Assembly (NCBI GenBank): GCA_013138735.1
Contig: WTCE01000032.1
Span: 1 to 64,000 of the forward strand
Length of the DNA: 64,000 bases
Origin: Crocinitomix sp.
GTDB taxonomy: Bacteria; Bacteroidota; Bacteroidia; Flavobacteriales_D; Crocinitomicaceae
Direction: 5' to 3'
Shown here: positions 53,229-61,303 of the stretch, piece after piece
How positions within the stretch are numbered: the stretch's first letter is position 1
Layout of the letters: every line of letters begins with the position of its first letter
Translations under genes and position numbers: made by a program
The notes under the pieces: generated by a model
What the model was told of the DNA's origin: nothing
The model's input: the letters and a program-made list of their open reading frames with translations, nothing else
Databases searched by the model: none

Positions 53229-53261
53229 AAAAAAGGGTCTCGATTGCTCGGACCCTTTTTT
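53229..53261. terminator. Hairpin terminator between the LytTR gene and the lipoprotein cluster
   Basis: AAAAAAGGGTC pairs with GACCCTTTTTT and carries T-rich tails in both directions. No gene reads into it directly; 53050-53228 contains a small hairpin CTGACGAAAGTCAG (53168-53181) but no convincing ORF. Confidence 0.75.
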
Positions 53262-53317
53262 TTGAGATATGTCTATTCCTGAAATAGCCTTACATAAATA
53301 GAAGGTTATGGAAGAAC

Positions 53318-53358
53318 AAAAAAAAGAGAGTATCTGGAATACAGACCTCTCTTTTTTT
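53318..53358 (-). terminator. Terminator of the lipoprotein B1 gene
   Basis: AAAAAAAGAGAG pairs with CTCTCTTTTTTT, about 70 nt past the stop at 53429. Between them lies ATTCGAATCGAAT. Confidence 0.8.
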
Positions 53359-53428
53359 GATAGTGCTAATTATATAACTATTTATACAAAAGAGCAATAG
53401 CTATTTATTCGAATCGAATTACAAATTA

Positions 53429-54190
53429 TTACGAATGGTTTGCAATAATAGAGAATGCAGCTCCGTAAACAATTGATCCTACAGGTCCCAAAAGTAATCC
53501 GTAAAGTGCTCCTCCAGCATCTGCAAGAATTACCTTATCTGTATCATCCATTGCTGTCGCAAGTTGATCAGGTGTTAAAAGATCCAAAGTCTCAGGAGAA
53601 TGCCAAAACACAGTTGACTCATTGAAGACATCTACAAAAGTATTGGCGTACCATACATCTGATCCAGTCCAAGACATTCCTGCAATATTATTAACAGATG
53701 CCAATATTTCTTCGCTTGCTACTTCAGACATAACTAGATCATTGATATTCAATAATTCCGTTGTTAAATCTGGACTTATTTCGCCTGTAATCTCCAAATC
53801 TGTAATAAGAATTTCAAAATTATAGGTTTCTGGATCCAACTCTGTTCTGTCCTCGCTACGATTGAAGAATGCTAATTCTGATGCAACTTTATCCAATTTA
53901 TCAAAATCAAGTGCTTGCATATCATCCGCAATGAACACCTCTGGTTTAGCCTCTGTTAGCAAGTCCATTAGTTGATTTCTCACTTCTTGAAGATCAGTAG
54001 TCTTTTTTAAATCTTTTTCGTTCACGAGATATAAATTAAGTGCAAAATTGTGATATTCTCCAATACGTTCTTCAATTGGTTTTTCAGCAGCTGGTTCTAC
54101 ATTTATTTCTTCTTTCAAATCTTTCTCACAGGCGATTAAAGCCATTCCGATAAGAGCTATTGAAAGCCCTGCGTATATTTTACGTTTCAT
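53429..54190 (-). CDS. Lipoprotein B1 with glycine-rich hydrophobic C-terminus
   Basis: A 253-aa lipoprotein with lipobox LIAC at about 18-21. The helical, acidic body (about 40-215) ends in DTDKVILADAGGALYGLLLG, then PVGSIVYGAAFSIIANHS, a glycine-spaced hydrophobic tail. The product of 55634-56338 has the same plan, and the two share 5' leaders, so they are paralogues from a tandem duplication. The tail could insert into or span a membrane; resemblance to pore-forming bacteriocin tails is only a pattern. It is the last gene of the cluster. Confidence 0.75.
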   Translation of the reverse strand: MKRKIYAGLSIALIGMALIACEKDLKEEINVEPAAEKPIEERIGEYHNFALNLYLVNEKDLKKTTDLQEVRNQLMDLLTEAKPEVFIADDMQALDFDKLDKVASELAFFNRSEDRTELDPETYNFEILITDLEITGEISPDLTTELLNINDLVMSEVASEEILASVNNIAGMSWTGSDVWYANTFVDVFNESTVFWHSPETLDLLTPDQLATAMDDTDKVILADAGGALYGLLLGPVGSIVYGAAFSIIANHS

Positions 54191-54260
54191 TTTAATTTGT
54201 TTTAGGTAAATTTTTATAGTTCTTACTTTGTTATAGGAGTGTTCAGTTTATTCTCCCGTT
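54191..54260 (-). promoter_or_regulatory. Conserved leader of B1
   Basis: On the minus strand ACGGGAGAATAAACTGAACA, CTCCTATAACAAAGTAAG and CTAAAACAAATTAAAATG recur before B2 (56339-56408) with few changes. The rest of the gap to A1 (54261-54405) shows nothing further. Confidence 0.65.
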
Positions 54261-54405
54261 AGTGCCATTCTTTTTACAGCGAAAATTCCTTTTATTTATT
54301 TACCATTTAGTGGCTGACTTTGGATAGTTCGTACTCGTCGATTGGACTAACGATTGTTTATTTGATTGTGTTAAATTTTGTATGTAATATTCTTGTGGCT
54401 ACTGA

Positions 54406-55032
54406 CTAGTACATTAAATCCAAGGTAACAGAGGTGTATTCTCCCGCTTCAATGTCAAAATTAGCCATGTACACTCCTGCTGGAACAACTGTTCCGTGTG
54501 GCAATTCAAAAATATCACAAGCTGTTTCCGTTAAAGCAATTTCTTCTTCGATTGGGAAAAGCCCATCTTCAGTAATCGCACATTCAAGTACTTCTGGTCG
54601 TGGATAAAGTTGCAGTTTCAGTTCTCCTGTTCCTACATCTAATAACCCAGCTACAACGTTTTGTGTAATTTCTCCCCATGGGAAAGGAAAACTTGTTGGA
54701 TCCCCAAATGGATCAGAAGGGTCGGAACACCAACCAAAGCATCCTACGCAACCTGTCCCAAAGCCAATTTCCCAAGGAAATTTTGGGTAAAGCAATCTAT
54801 CTCCACCATTACCTATAGCTCTTTCAGTTAATTCTGTGTTGTCAACAGGTACAATCGTCAGTAAGAAGTCACTTGCTTCCTGATCACCTCTTGCATCAAG
54901 AAATTCTTCTAAAGTCATTCTTGAATTGATCTCCTCAAGTTGATTTGATTCTTGTACATCTTCTTTTGTACATGAAGAAAAGGCAGCCATTAAAACCGTA
55001 AGGCTTCCTAATACTAATTGTGTTACTTTCAT
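54406..55032 (-). CDS. Lipoprotein A1 with CxxCxGxC motif
   Basis: A 208-aa lipoprotein (lipobox FSSC at about 18-21). A shared N-terminal segment (TLEEFLDARGDQEASDFLL) is followed by the cysteine motif CVGCFGWC (about 94-101) and a Phe-Pro stretch SFPFPWGEI. The C-terminal beta domain ends VYMANFDIEAGEYTSVTLDL. Its paralogue A2 (56535) keeps the Cys spacing and overall length. The motif may hold a metal or disulfides. It lies upstream of B1 and downstream of a 21-bp-phased operator. Confidence 0.75.
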   Translation of the reverse strand: MKVTQLVLGSLTVLMAAFSSCTKEDVQESNQLEEINSRMTLEEFLDARGDQEASDFLLTIVPVDNTELTERAIGNGGDRLLYPKFPWEIGFGTGCVGCFGWCSDPSDPFGDPTSFPFPWGEITQNVVAGLLDVGTGELKLQLYPRPEVLECAITEDGLFPIEEEIALTETACDIFELPHGTVVPAGVYMANFDIEAGEYTSVTLDLMY

Positions 55033-55128
55033 TATTATTTGTTTTTAGATTAATACTCGTTGTTATTTGAAACCAATCTAGCGACCTTCTTCGGATAAAA
55101 AGAAGCCTAAACAGCGGGTGAAAGGTTT

Positions 55129-55162
55129 GAATGCGTGAATACACATTTTGAATGAGCGAATG
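55129..55162 (-). promoter_or_regulatory. Phased direct repeats upstream of A1 (LytTR-like operator)
   Basis: GAATGCGTGAATA (55129) and GAATGAGCGAATG (55150) start 21 bp apart, 97 nt before the A1 start. The same arrangement stands before A2. Confidence 0.65.
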
Positions 55163-55401
55163 ATTTTTAAAAAAAATAGTTTCCGTTGGTTGATGGATCA
55201 TTATGCGGTTAACACAGTAGAAGAAATACTTCAATTTTCTAATACCAGAAATCAACAATAGCAAGACAGTATAAATAAACTGCCTTAACTTGACTCTAAA
55301 TAAAACCAGACCTGAATATCTCCTTATACAATAAGAACCTTTGTCAGTCAAATGAATGTGAAAACAATATTTACCATTCACTCCATTTTATTAAGGGACA
55401 A

Positions 55402-55524
55402 GAACTTGTGGTAAATGGAGGTTTTGAAGATTTCATTGCGTGTCCGGATTGAACCAGGCAGATGGAAACCTTGGAGCACTGGTTAAACATTGATGCAACA
55501 CCTCGCTTATTACAATGTATTTGA
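55402..55524 (+). pseudogene. Remnant of an NGxFE-type secreted protein gene
   Basis: The plus-strand frame reads ELVVNGGFEDFIACPD, a stop codon (TGA at 55450), then TRQMETLEHWLNIDATPRLL. This matches the start of a common Bacteroidetes T9SS cargo family that I recall beginning LVPNGSFEEYxxCP and continuing with a HW-x-NxDxTPD pattern. No upstream signal peptide and no long continuation are present, so only a broken piece remains in the gap 55033-55633. Confidence 0.55.
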
Positions 55525-55556
55525 GTGATTCTAGATAAACAAGGTTTTATTAATCG

Positions 55557-55586
55557 AAAAAGGCTGCCAAAATTTGGCAGCCTTTT
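55557..55586 (-). terminator. Terminator after lipoprotein B2
   Basis: AAAAGGCTGCCAAA pairs with TTTGGCAGCCTTTT around a 1-nt apex, with a T run on the minus strand, about 50 nt past the stop at 55634. It separates the two lipoprotein pairs. Confidence 0.85.
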
Positions 55587-55633
55587 CATTAACCCTGAGA
55601 ATTAAACCTCAGTAAGTGTTAGTCATAATTAAA

Positions 55634-56338
55634 TTACGATTGCATTACAACTGATATTGCTGATGCAGTTGCTGCTCCACCAGGGCCTCCAAAAACAGCT
55701 CCAATAAGATCACAAGCCACTACTTTATCCCAATCAATTGCAGCCACATCTAATCCAAGATCTGTTCCTACATAAGAATAACCATTTAAACCACCTTCTG
55801 CTATTGGAGCCCAAAATGTTGCTGACGCTCTTGCTACAGCAAAGTGAGCATAATAAATGTTCAACTCATCTCCAGAGAATAGGCCTTCTGCTTCCATTTC
55901 TCTTGTATTAACTGCATCAATAAAGCTAGAAAGATCTGGACTAGCAGCAAGTTCATCCACTGTAATCATAACCTGATCTTGCAATTCTGTTGAAACAGGC
56001 GCTAAACTTAGCCATTCAGACAAATTTATAGCCTCAAAGGTAGTTCCATACTCAGGAAGAGTCGCTAAAGTCACAGCACCACCATATTCTACATTTAAAA
56101 TATCCATCACCAATTCTCGTTGTGCCATCTCACCATAAGGAGGCGTTTCTGTGATATTTTCTAGAATATACTGTAAGTCACTATTGTGAACAATACCTTC
56201 CTCTTCCATTGGATTCACAAATCCACTTCTTGTAGGTGCTTCATCATTTGATGGAACTTCAATTTCTTCTTTATTGCAACTTCCTAATAAAAGTGCAAAA
56301 CTCATAATTCCGGATAATACTAATGTTTTCTTTTTCAT
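55634..56338 (-). CDS. Lipoprotein B2 with glycine-rich hydrophobic C-terminus
   Basis: A 234-aa lipoprotein (lipobox LGSC at about 18-21), followed by an acidic linker. The body is helical. The C-terminus reads DWDKVVACDLIGAVFGGPGG and then AATASAISVVMQS, paralleling the DTDKVILADAGGALYG tail of B1; shared features are DKV, a Gly-Ala run and a GP turn. Sequence between the tails is divergent, so the duplication is old or the body evolves fast. It follows A2 by about 200 nt. Confidence 0.75.
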   Translation of the reverse strand: MKKKTLVLSGIMSFALLLGSCNKEEIEVPSNDEAPTRSGFVNPMEEEGIVHNSDLQYILENITETPPYGEMAQRELVMDILNVEYGGAVTLATLPEYGTTFEAINLSEWLSLAPVSTELQDQVMITVDELAASPDLSSFIDAVNTREMEAEGLFSGDELNIYYAHFAVARASATFWAPIAEGGLNGYSYVGTDLGLDVAAIDWDKVVACDLIGAVFGGPGGAATASAISVVMQS

Positions 56339-56408
56339 TTTAATTTGTTTTAGATAAAAATTTATACTACTTACTTTGTTGTAGGAGTGTTCAGTTTATT
56401 CTCCCGTT
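56339..56408 (-). promoter_or_regulatory. Conserved leader of B2
   Basis: It carries the same blocks as the B1 leader: ACGGGAGAATAAACTGAACA, CTCCTACAACAAAGTAAG and CTAAAACAAATTAAAATG. Conservation of untranslated sequence alongside diverged proteins suggests a regulatory role. Confidence 0.65.
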
Positions 56409-56534
56409 ATCTTCATATCTGCTTGGGCCGAAAAATTCTTTTACTTATTTGCCATAGTCGCGTTTACTGATTTTGGATAACGATTGTTTATTTTAATGCG
56501 TTAACTTTTATTGTGATATTCTTGATGTCTCCAA

Positions 56535-57164
56535 TTAATAGAGTAGATCGACTGTAACAGAACTATAGGCTCCTTCGATATCAGTACTGGCCGTGTAGAC
56601 CCCGGCTTGAATAGAACTACCATGCGGAAGGCCTACCAAATCACAATACTCGTTGTCTAAAAATATGTCGCTGTAGATTGGGAAAAATCCGTCCGCAGTA
56701 AAAGCACTCTCCAGCTCTTCTGGTGCTGGATGGATAACCAGTTTTAAACCTGTTGGTCCTGCATCAAAGACTCCTGAAACGGAAGTCGTTTCAATGGTTG
56801 GCCAAGGGAAAGGGAATGGAAAAGGATCTCCAGGAAATGGAAAAGGATCTCCTACGGAACAAGCTCCATTACAAATCATGCAATCCCAACGAAAATTTGT
56901 ATTTGTTGGAATCCAAATAATTGCGCGATCTCCAGAATCAAAAACAAATCGTTTTGTAAGTTCTCTATTATCTATAGGATCATGCGAGTTTAAAAAGTCA
57001 CGTTCGTCCTGCGTTTCTCTTGCGTCAATAAACTCATCAAGCGTAAGTTGTGTAGTGTTACTTTCTTCTGATTGATTTGTTTCTGCGACTTCCTCTTTCG
57101 AGCAAGAAGAAAAGGTAACCATTAAAGCTGTAAGGCTGCCTAATATTATTTTAGTTGCTTTCAT
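56535..57164 (-). CDS. Lipoprotein A2 with CxxCxGxC motif
   Basis: A 209-aa lipoprotein paralogous to A1 along its length: start MKATKIILGSLTALMVTFSS with a Cys following, LTLDEFIDARETQDERDFL, the motif CMICNGAC (about 97-104), a Pro-Phe repeat DPFPFPGDPFPFPFPWP, and the end VYTASTDIEGAYSSVTVDLL. The Pro-Phe repeat is expanded compared with A1. It is the first gene of the duplicated cluster, with an operator-like repeat pair 97 nt upstream. Confidence 0.78.
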   Translation of the reverse strand: MKATKIILGSLTALMVTFSSCSKEEVAETNQSEESNTTQLTLDEFIDARETQDERDFLNSHDPIDNRELTKRFVFDSGDRAIIWIPTNTNFRWDCMICNGACSVGDPFPFPGDPFPFPFPWPTIETTSVSGVFDAGPTGLKLVIHPAPEELESAFTADGFFPIYSDIFLDNEYCDLVGLPHGSSIQAGVYTASTDIEGAYSSVTVDLLY

Positions 57165-57260
57165 TTTGTGTTTATTTTAGATTAATATTCGTTGTTGTCT
57201 GGTACCAATCTAGTGACCTCTCTTGGATAAAAAGGAGTCAAATCAGTGGCTGAAAGGTTT

Positions 57261-57294
57261 GAATGCGCGAATGCACATTTTGAATGAGCGAATG
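57261..57294 (-). promoter_or_regulatory. Phased direct repeats upstream of A2 (LytTR-like operator)
   Basis: GAATGCGCGAATG (57261) and GAATGAGCGAATG (57282) are 13-bp direct repeats exactly 21 bp apart, 97 nt before the A2 start. The rest of 57165-57509 is a leader and promoter region without genes. Confidence 0.7.
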
Positions 57295-57468
57295 AATTTT
57301 AAAGAATGGGAATTAAGTCGATCAGGTGACTAATTATGCGGTTAGCGCAGTAGGAAAAATGCATTAATTCACCAATGTTGGAAACCTACAATGGAAAGAC
57401 TGTTTAAATAATCTGAATTAATTGTCTATAAATAAAACCAAAGTTTCAGTTTCTAATCAAAATTTATC

Positions 57469-57476
57469 TAAATTTG
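57469..57476 (+). promoter_or_regulatory. -7 box of gdhA
   Basis: TAAATTTG matches TAnnTTTG exactly, 33 nt before the gdhA ATG. A weak TTTC lies near the -33 position. Confidence 0.6.
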
Positions 57477-57509
57477 TCATCCTAATATAAAGAATTTAAA
57501 CTATTCACC

Positions 57510-58868
57510 ATGTCAGAAAAATATAGCGCTCAGATAGCTGAGTTCATGGAAAAAGTAAAAATTTTAAACGGTCACGAGACTGAATTTTTACAGGCTGTTG
57601 AGGAAGTAGCAGAAGCTATTATCCCATTCATTGATGAAAACCCTAAGTACGCAGGAATCAACATTTTAGAAAGAATGGTTGAACCGGAAAGAACGTTAAT
57701 GTTCAGAGTACCTTGGCTTGATGACGCAGGTAACTTCCAAGTAAACAGAGGATTTAGAATTGAATTCAACTCTGCAATTGGACCTTATAAAGGCGGATTA
57801 AGATTTCACCCTTCAGTGAATTTATCTATTCTTAAATTTTTAGGATTTGAGCAAGTATTTAAGAATTCATTAACGACATTGCCAATGGGCGGTGGAAAAG
57901 GTGGTTCTGACTTTGATCCAAAAGGGAAATCAGATAATGAAGTGATGAAATTTTGTCAATCTTTCATGTCGGAATTACAAAGACATATTGGACCTGATAC
58001 AGATGTACCAGCTGGAGATATTGGAGTTGGTGGACGTGAGATTGGCTATATGTTTGGACAATACAAACGTTTAAGAAACGAATTTACAGGTGTTTTAACT
58101 GGAAAAGGAAGAAACTGGGGAGGATCATTGATCAGACCAGAAGCAACTGGATATGGTACTGTATATTTTGCTGAGGAAATGTTTAAAGCAAATAAAGATT
58201 CTATTCACGGAAAAACTGTGGCTGTTTCAGGATCAGGAAACGTTGCACAATATGCGATTGAAAAGATTCTTCAATTAGGCGGAAAAGTAGTTACTGCATC
58301 TGATTCTTCGGGATATGTATACTGTGAAAACGGTATTCATACTGAGAAATTAGACTTTTTGAAAGATTTGAAAAACGTCAGAAGAGGTCGTATTAAAGAA
58401 ATGGCTGACAAATATGATGATGTTCAATTCTTTGCGGGAGAACGTGTTTGGAATGCGCCATGTGAAATTCATGTTGCACTTCCTTGTGCTACTCAAAATG
58501 AATTGGATGCCAATGATGCGCAAAAATTATTAGATAAAGGTTTAGTACTAGTTGCAGAAGGAGCAAATATGCCTTCTACACCTGAAGCGATTGAAGCTTT
58601 CCACAATGCAAGGATTCCTTTTGCTCCAGGAAAAGCATCTAACGCAGGCGGTGTTGCAACTTCTGGTTTAGAGATGTCACAAAATTCTTTACGTCTTTCT
58701 TGGACAAGAGAAGAGGTTGATGAGAAGTTACACAACATTATGGTCTCTATTCACGAAGCTTGTGTTGAGTTTGGTACAGATGGTGATTATGTTGACTACG
58801 TAAAAGGAGCAAACATTGCTGGTTTTGTAAAAGTAGCAGATTCAATGATTGATCAAGGATTAGTTTAA
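57510..58868 (+). CDS. gdhA: Glutamate dehydrogenase, NADP-type hexameric family
   Basis: It interconverts 2-oxoglutarate plus ammonia and glutamate. The 452 aa match the small hexameric GDH class. The substrate region contains KGGLRFHPSVNLSILKFLGF, catalytic Lys in LPMGGGKGGSDFDPKG, DVPAGDIGVGGREIGYMFG, the Rossmann motif VAVSGSGNVAQYA and VAEGANMPSTPEA. Ser and polar residues after the second cofactor strand (ASDSSGY) fit NADPH preference. It is monocistronic. Confidence 0.96.
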   Translation: MSEKYSAQIAEFMEKVKILNGHETEFLQAVEEVAEAIIPFIDENPKYAGINILERMVEPERTLMFRVPWLDDAGNFQVNRGFRIEFNSAIGPYKGGLRFHPSVNLSILKFLGFEQVFKNSLTTLPMGGGKGGSDFDPKGKSDNEVMKFCQSFMSELQRHIGPDTDVPAGDIGVGGREIGYMFGQYKRLRNEFTGVLTGKGRNWGGSLIRPEATGYGTVYFAEEMFKANKDSIHGKTVAVSGSGNVAQYAIEKILQLGGKVVTASDSSGYVYCENGIHTEKLDFLKDLKNVRRGRIKEMADKYDDVQFFAGERVWNAPCEIHVALPCATQNELDANDAQKLLDKGLVLVAEGANMPSTPEAIEAFHNARIPFAPGKASNAGGVATSGLEMSQNSLRLSWTREEVDEKLHNIMVSIHEACVEFGTDGDYVDYVKGANIAGFVKVADSMIDQGLV

Positions 58869-58931
58869 TCCTTCGCCAAGGCTGCGGATTATGAATTTTT
58901 CTTGAAGATTTAAGAGAAAATAGAATATATT

Positions 58932-58965
58932 AAAAAACGGGAAGATGAAAGTCTTCCCGTTTTTT
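58932..58965. terminator. Terminator of gdhA
   Basis: AAAAAACGGGAAGA pairs with TCTTCCCGTTTTTT over a short loop, 63 nt after the stop. It could also serve the convergent gene ending at 58985. Confidence 0.88.
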
Positions 58966-58984
58966 TGTTTTGGTTGAACTGAAT

Positions 58985-59338
58985 TTAATAAATTTCGACA
59001 TAGCTGGGCCCCATCCAAACAATAAAATTCGGAATGTCATTCAAGTCTTCACAAGTAGTCGGTACACTCCATTCTGTTTCAGAAGCTATAAGGGTTGTTA
59101 CCGAATACAAGATGACACGCATACCAACATTCCCCATAACTGACATTGGAATTGGTACTGAAGTAAGTGCGGGAATAAGAAATGATCCTTCAGGGATTGT
59201 CGAAGCACAATTTATTCCATCCCAAGCATAAACATATACGGTTATTGACGAAGCCGAATTATTGTGAACGGTTAATTGGCTAAATCCGAAATTTGCCGTT
59301 ACTGCTAATAAAGCAGTTAAAAGTAATTTTTTAAACAT
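58985..59338 (-). CDS. Small secreted protein of unknown function
   Basis: A 117-aa protein with a clear signal peptide (1-20, NFGFSQ). The mature chain is a beta-rich domain with an inner Cys pair (GINCAST, PTTCEDL). No lipobox and no sorting domain. No family was recognised. Confidence 0.65.
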   Translation of the reverse strand: MFKKLLLTALLAVTANFGFSQLTVHNNSASSITVYVYAWDGINCASTIPEGSFLIPALTSVPIPMSVMGNVGMRVILYSVTTLIASETEWSVPTTCEDLNDIPNFIVWMGPSYVEIY

Positions 59339-59670
59339 AAATATAGTTTTTAGGTTAATAATGGAAAAGATAAAACAATGATCTATATAAACTCTACGTA
59401 TTTAATCGTATTTATTTGATAAATAATAAGTTATAGTGTCACCCGTTAAAGACTTACGCTCATCTGCTCAACAAAGCATTTCTTTTAAAAAACTCTTCCT
59501 TTTGATTTATAGCGGTTAGCATAATTCCAATCGACTATATATTGGACGGGCTTATCCCGTAAAAGGGAATATTGCTGTATTTCCGACCAAGCACTATGTA
59601 ATGAATTTTGGCTTAAATTACTGTTTGAATTTTAAGAAGTAGGTTGGCAGTTCTAACAAGGAATGATTCA
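59339..59670. other. Intergenic stretch without recognised genes
   Basis: About 330 nt of AT-rich sequence. I see no RNA gene, repeat or protein-like ORF beyond the presumed promoter of the gene starting at 59338; the minus-strand frame 59613-59867 is a shadow of the following gene. Confidence 0.6.
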
Positions 59671-60117
59671 TCAATTGATCTTAATTCCATTGAAAGTGTA
59701 TCGTTTGACCGTAGCATAAGGTCCGCCTGAATTTGTTCCGTTAGTCCAATACAAACTGTCTCCTTTGTAAAATTTAACCCACCAATAAGTTGTGGGATCT
59801 GAACTTCCTTCATACATTCCTCCAGGATTCGCAGGAGATGAGAACCATTCATTATATTTGATTTCACTTAATTCGACACTTGCTGTACCCCCATTTAGAA
59901 TAGCGGCAGCCTCATTACGGACAACGGTGAACTCTCCTACTACTGTATCTCTTATTGTATAAAGGACCAAAGAAGAATCCTCAATTTCATATTTTTGCTC
60001 AAAATATTCCCAATTCCCCGTGTAGGCTCCTACAAAACGTTTTTCATTTCTATTTTTTTTGCAAGAAACGACTGAAACTAAAATAAGTGTAAAGGTTATT
60101 ATGGTTTTAAGTTTCAT
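59671..60117 (-). CDS. Lipoprotein of unknown function
   Basis: A 148-aa lipoprotein with lipobox VVSC at about 16-19 followed by KKNRNEKR. The mature part starts VGAYTGNWEYFEQ and ends with beta strands (YWWVKFYKGDSLYWTNGT), reminiscent of small lipocalin-like domains. It lies 68 nt after the MORN-repeat gene and may be co-transcribed. Confidence 0.7.
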   Translation of the reverse strand: MKLKTIITFTLILVSVVSCKKNRNEKRFVGAYTGNWEYFEQKYEIEDSSLVLYTIRDTVVGEFTVVRNEAAAILNGGTASVELSEIKYNEWFSSPANPGGMYEGSSDPTTYWWVKFYKGDSLYWTNGTNSGGPYATVKRYTFNGIKIN

Positions 60118-60185
60118 ATTAGAATTAACGTAACAAAAATCAAAACAGTTGGAAAAACATGCTGTATCAACCTCAATAAACTGAG

Positions 60186-61193
60186 TTATTCCCCTTGATA
60201 ATCATCTTCAAACCAAGTACCGTACTTGAAGGTATCCGTACCTGAATAATACCACTTTCCTTTTCCTTGGAAGTATCCATTGACAAATTCGCCTTCATAA
60301 TAATCGCCGCTTGCAAATAGATACTTGCCCTCCCCATGTAATTCGCCATTTACGAAATCACCTTCATAAATATCATCATTATAATAGTATTGAGTGCCAG
60401 TGCCCTCCTTTTCATCTGCCGCCCATTCTCCTTGATAGGTTGTGCCATCTGGATACTGATAAAAACCTTGACCTGATCGTTCGTCGTTTTCATATTCACC
60501 TTCATACCAATCAGATTCATCATAGATTAACTTACCCTCACCCTCAAATTTAGCATTAACATGATCACCTTCGTAATAACTTGTTGGCGAAAAATAAAAT
60601 TTACCTACACCATTCGGTATTCCATTTACCACAGGTCCATCATACAAATAATAGGTATCCCAATATTCTGATGTGATATATTGTAGTTCATATTTCACAT
60701 AAGTTCGAGAGGAGCTTTCTTCGACTGATAAATATTCAGGTGAAGGCGAAAACAAATAGTCAATCTCATCCCCATGTAATGCAAATATCGAATGAGGCTG
60801 CACAGCAAACATGATGTTAATCAACTCTTGCGATTCATCAGTAAGATCATCTGAATAATCCGCACGAATTATGACACATGTATCAACGGAATTATTAATA
60901 ATGAGGTCTCCTCTTTCAAGTTTAGGTATGGTTTCTTTTGTCCCATCTTTGAATTCAAATTCTACGGAGCCTAACATAGAATATTGTGAAGCTACCTCAT
61001 CTTCAATCACAATAATGGTTGTTCTTAGACTGAAAAAGATCACTCCCACAACCACTGCTGCAATAGCACCTGAACCAGCACTAATATTGAAGGCTACTTT
61101 CTTTTTTTCATGCAAAAACCAATAAATCGATCCTCCGATTACAATTACACTTATTCCGATTAATATAAGAAAGCCGTTTGAACTGAATAACAT
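60186..61193 (-). CDS. MORN-repeat membrane protein
   Basis: A 335-aa protein with two N-terminal transmembrane helices (about 8-26 and 36-56). A middle domain (60-175) is of unknown fold. Residues about 180-335 carry six to seven MORN repeats (YEGEYENDERSGQGFYQYPD, YEGDFVNGELHGEGKYLFA). MORN arrays bind lipids or proteins in eukaryotes; in Bacteroidetes their role is unclear. The repeats begin after a linker and probably face one side of the membrane. Confidence 0.85.
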   Translation of the reverse strand: MLFSSNGFLILIGISVIVIGGSIYWFLHEKKKVAFNISAGSGAIAAVVVGVIFFSLRTTIIVIEDEVASQYSMLGSVEFEFKDGTKETIPKLERGDLIINNSVDTCVIIRADYSDDLTDESQELINIMFAVQPHSIFALHGDEIDYLFSPSPEYLSVEESSSRTYVKYELQYITSEYWDTYYLYDGPVVNGIPNGVGKFYFSPTSYYEGDHVNAKFEGEGKLIYDESDWYEGEYENDERSGQGFYQYPDGTTYQGEWAADEKEGTGTQYYYNDDIYEGDFVNGELHGEGKYLFASGDYYEGEFVNGYFQGKGKWYYSGTDTFKYGTWFEDDYQGE

Positions 61194-61250
61194 AGCGAAT
61201 TATTTTAGAGACAAACCTACTAAAATTTATAAAATAAGTCAACAAAAAAA

Positions 61251-61282
61251 AAGGTTGTTATGCAAATGCATAACAACCTTTT
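61251..61282 (-). terminator. Terminator of the susC-susD transcript
   Basis: AAAGGTTGTTATGC pairs with GCATAACAACCTTT around a 4-nt loop, followed on the minus strand by a long T run, 22 nt past the susD stop. Confidence 0.9.
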
Positions 61283-61303
61283 AATTAATTTTTATTCTTA
61301 CTC

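Noticed and set aside
54935-55589. Minus-strand frames of 148 and 72 aa upstream of A1
   Set aside because: They run through the leader, the operator repeats and the terminator hairpin, and the first overlaps the A1 coding start; sequence is not protein-like.
59613-59867. 84-aa minus-strand frame
   Set aside because: Out-of-frame overlap with the lipoprotein gene at 59671-60117, which has a signal peptide and lipobox.
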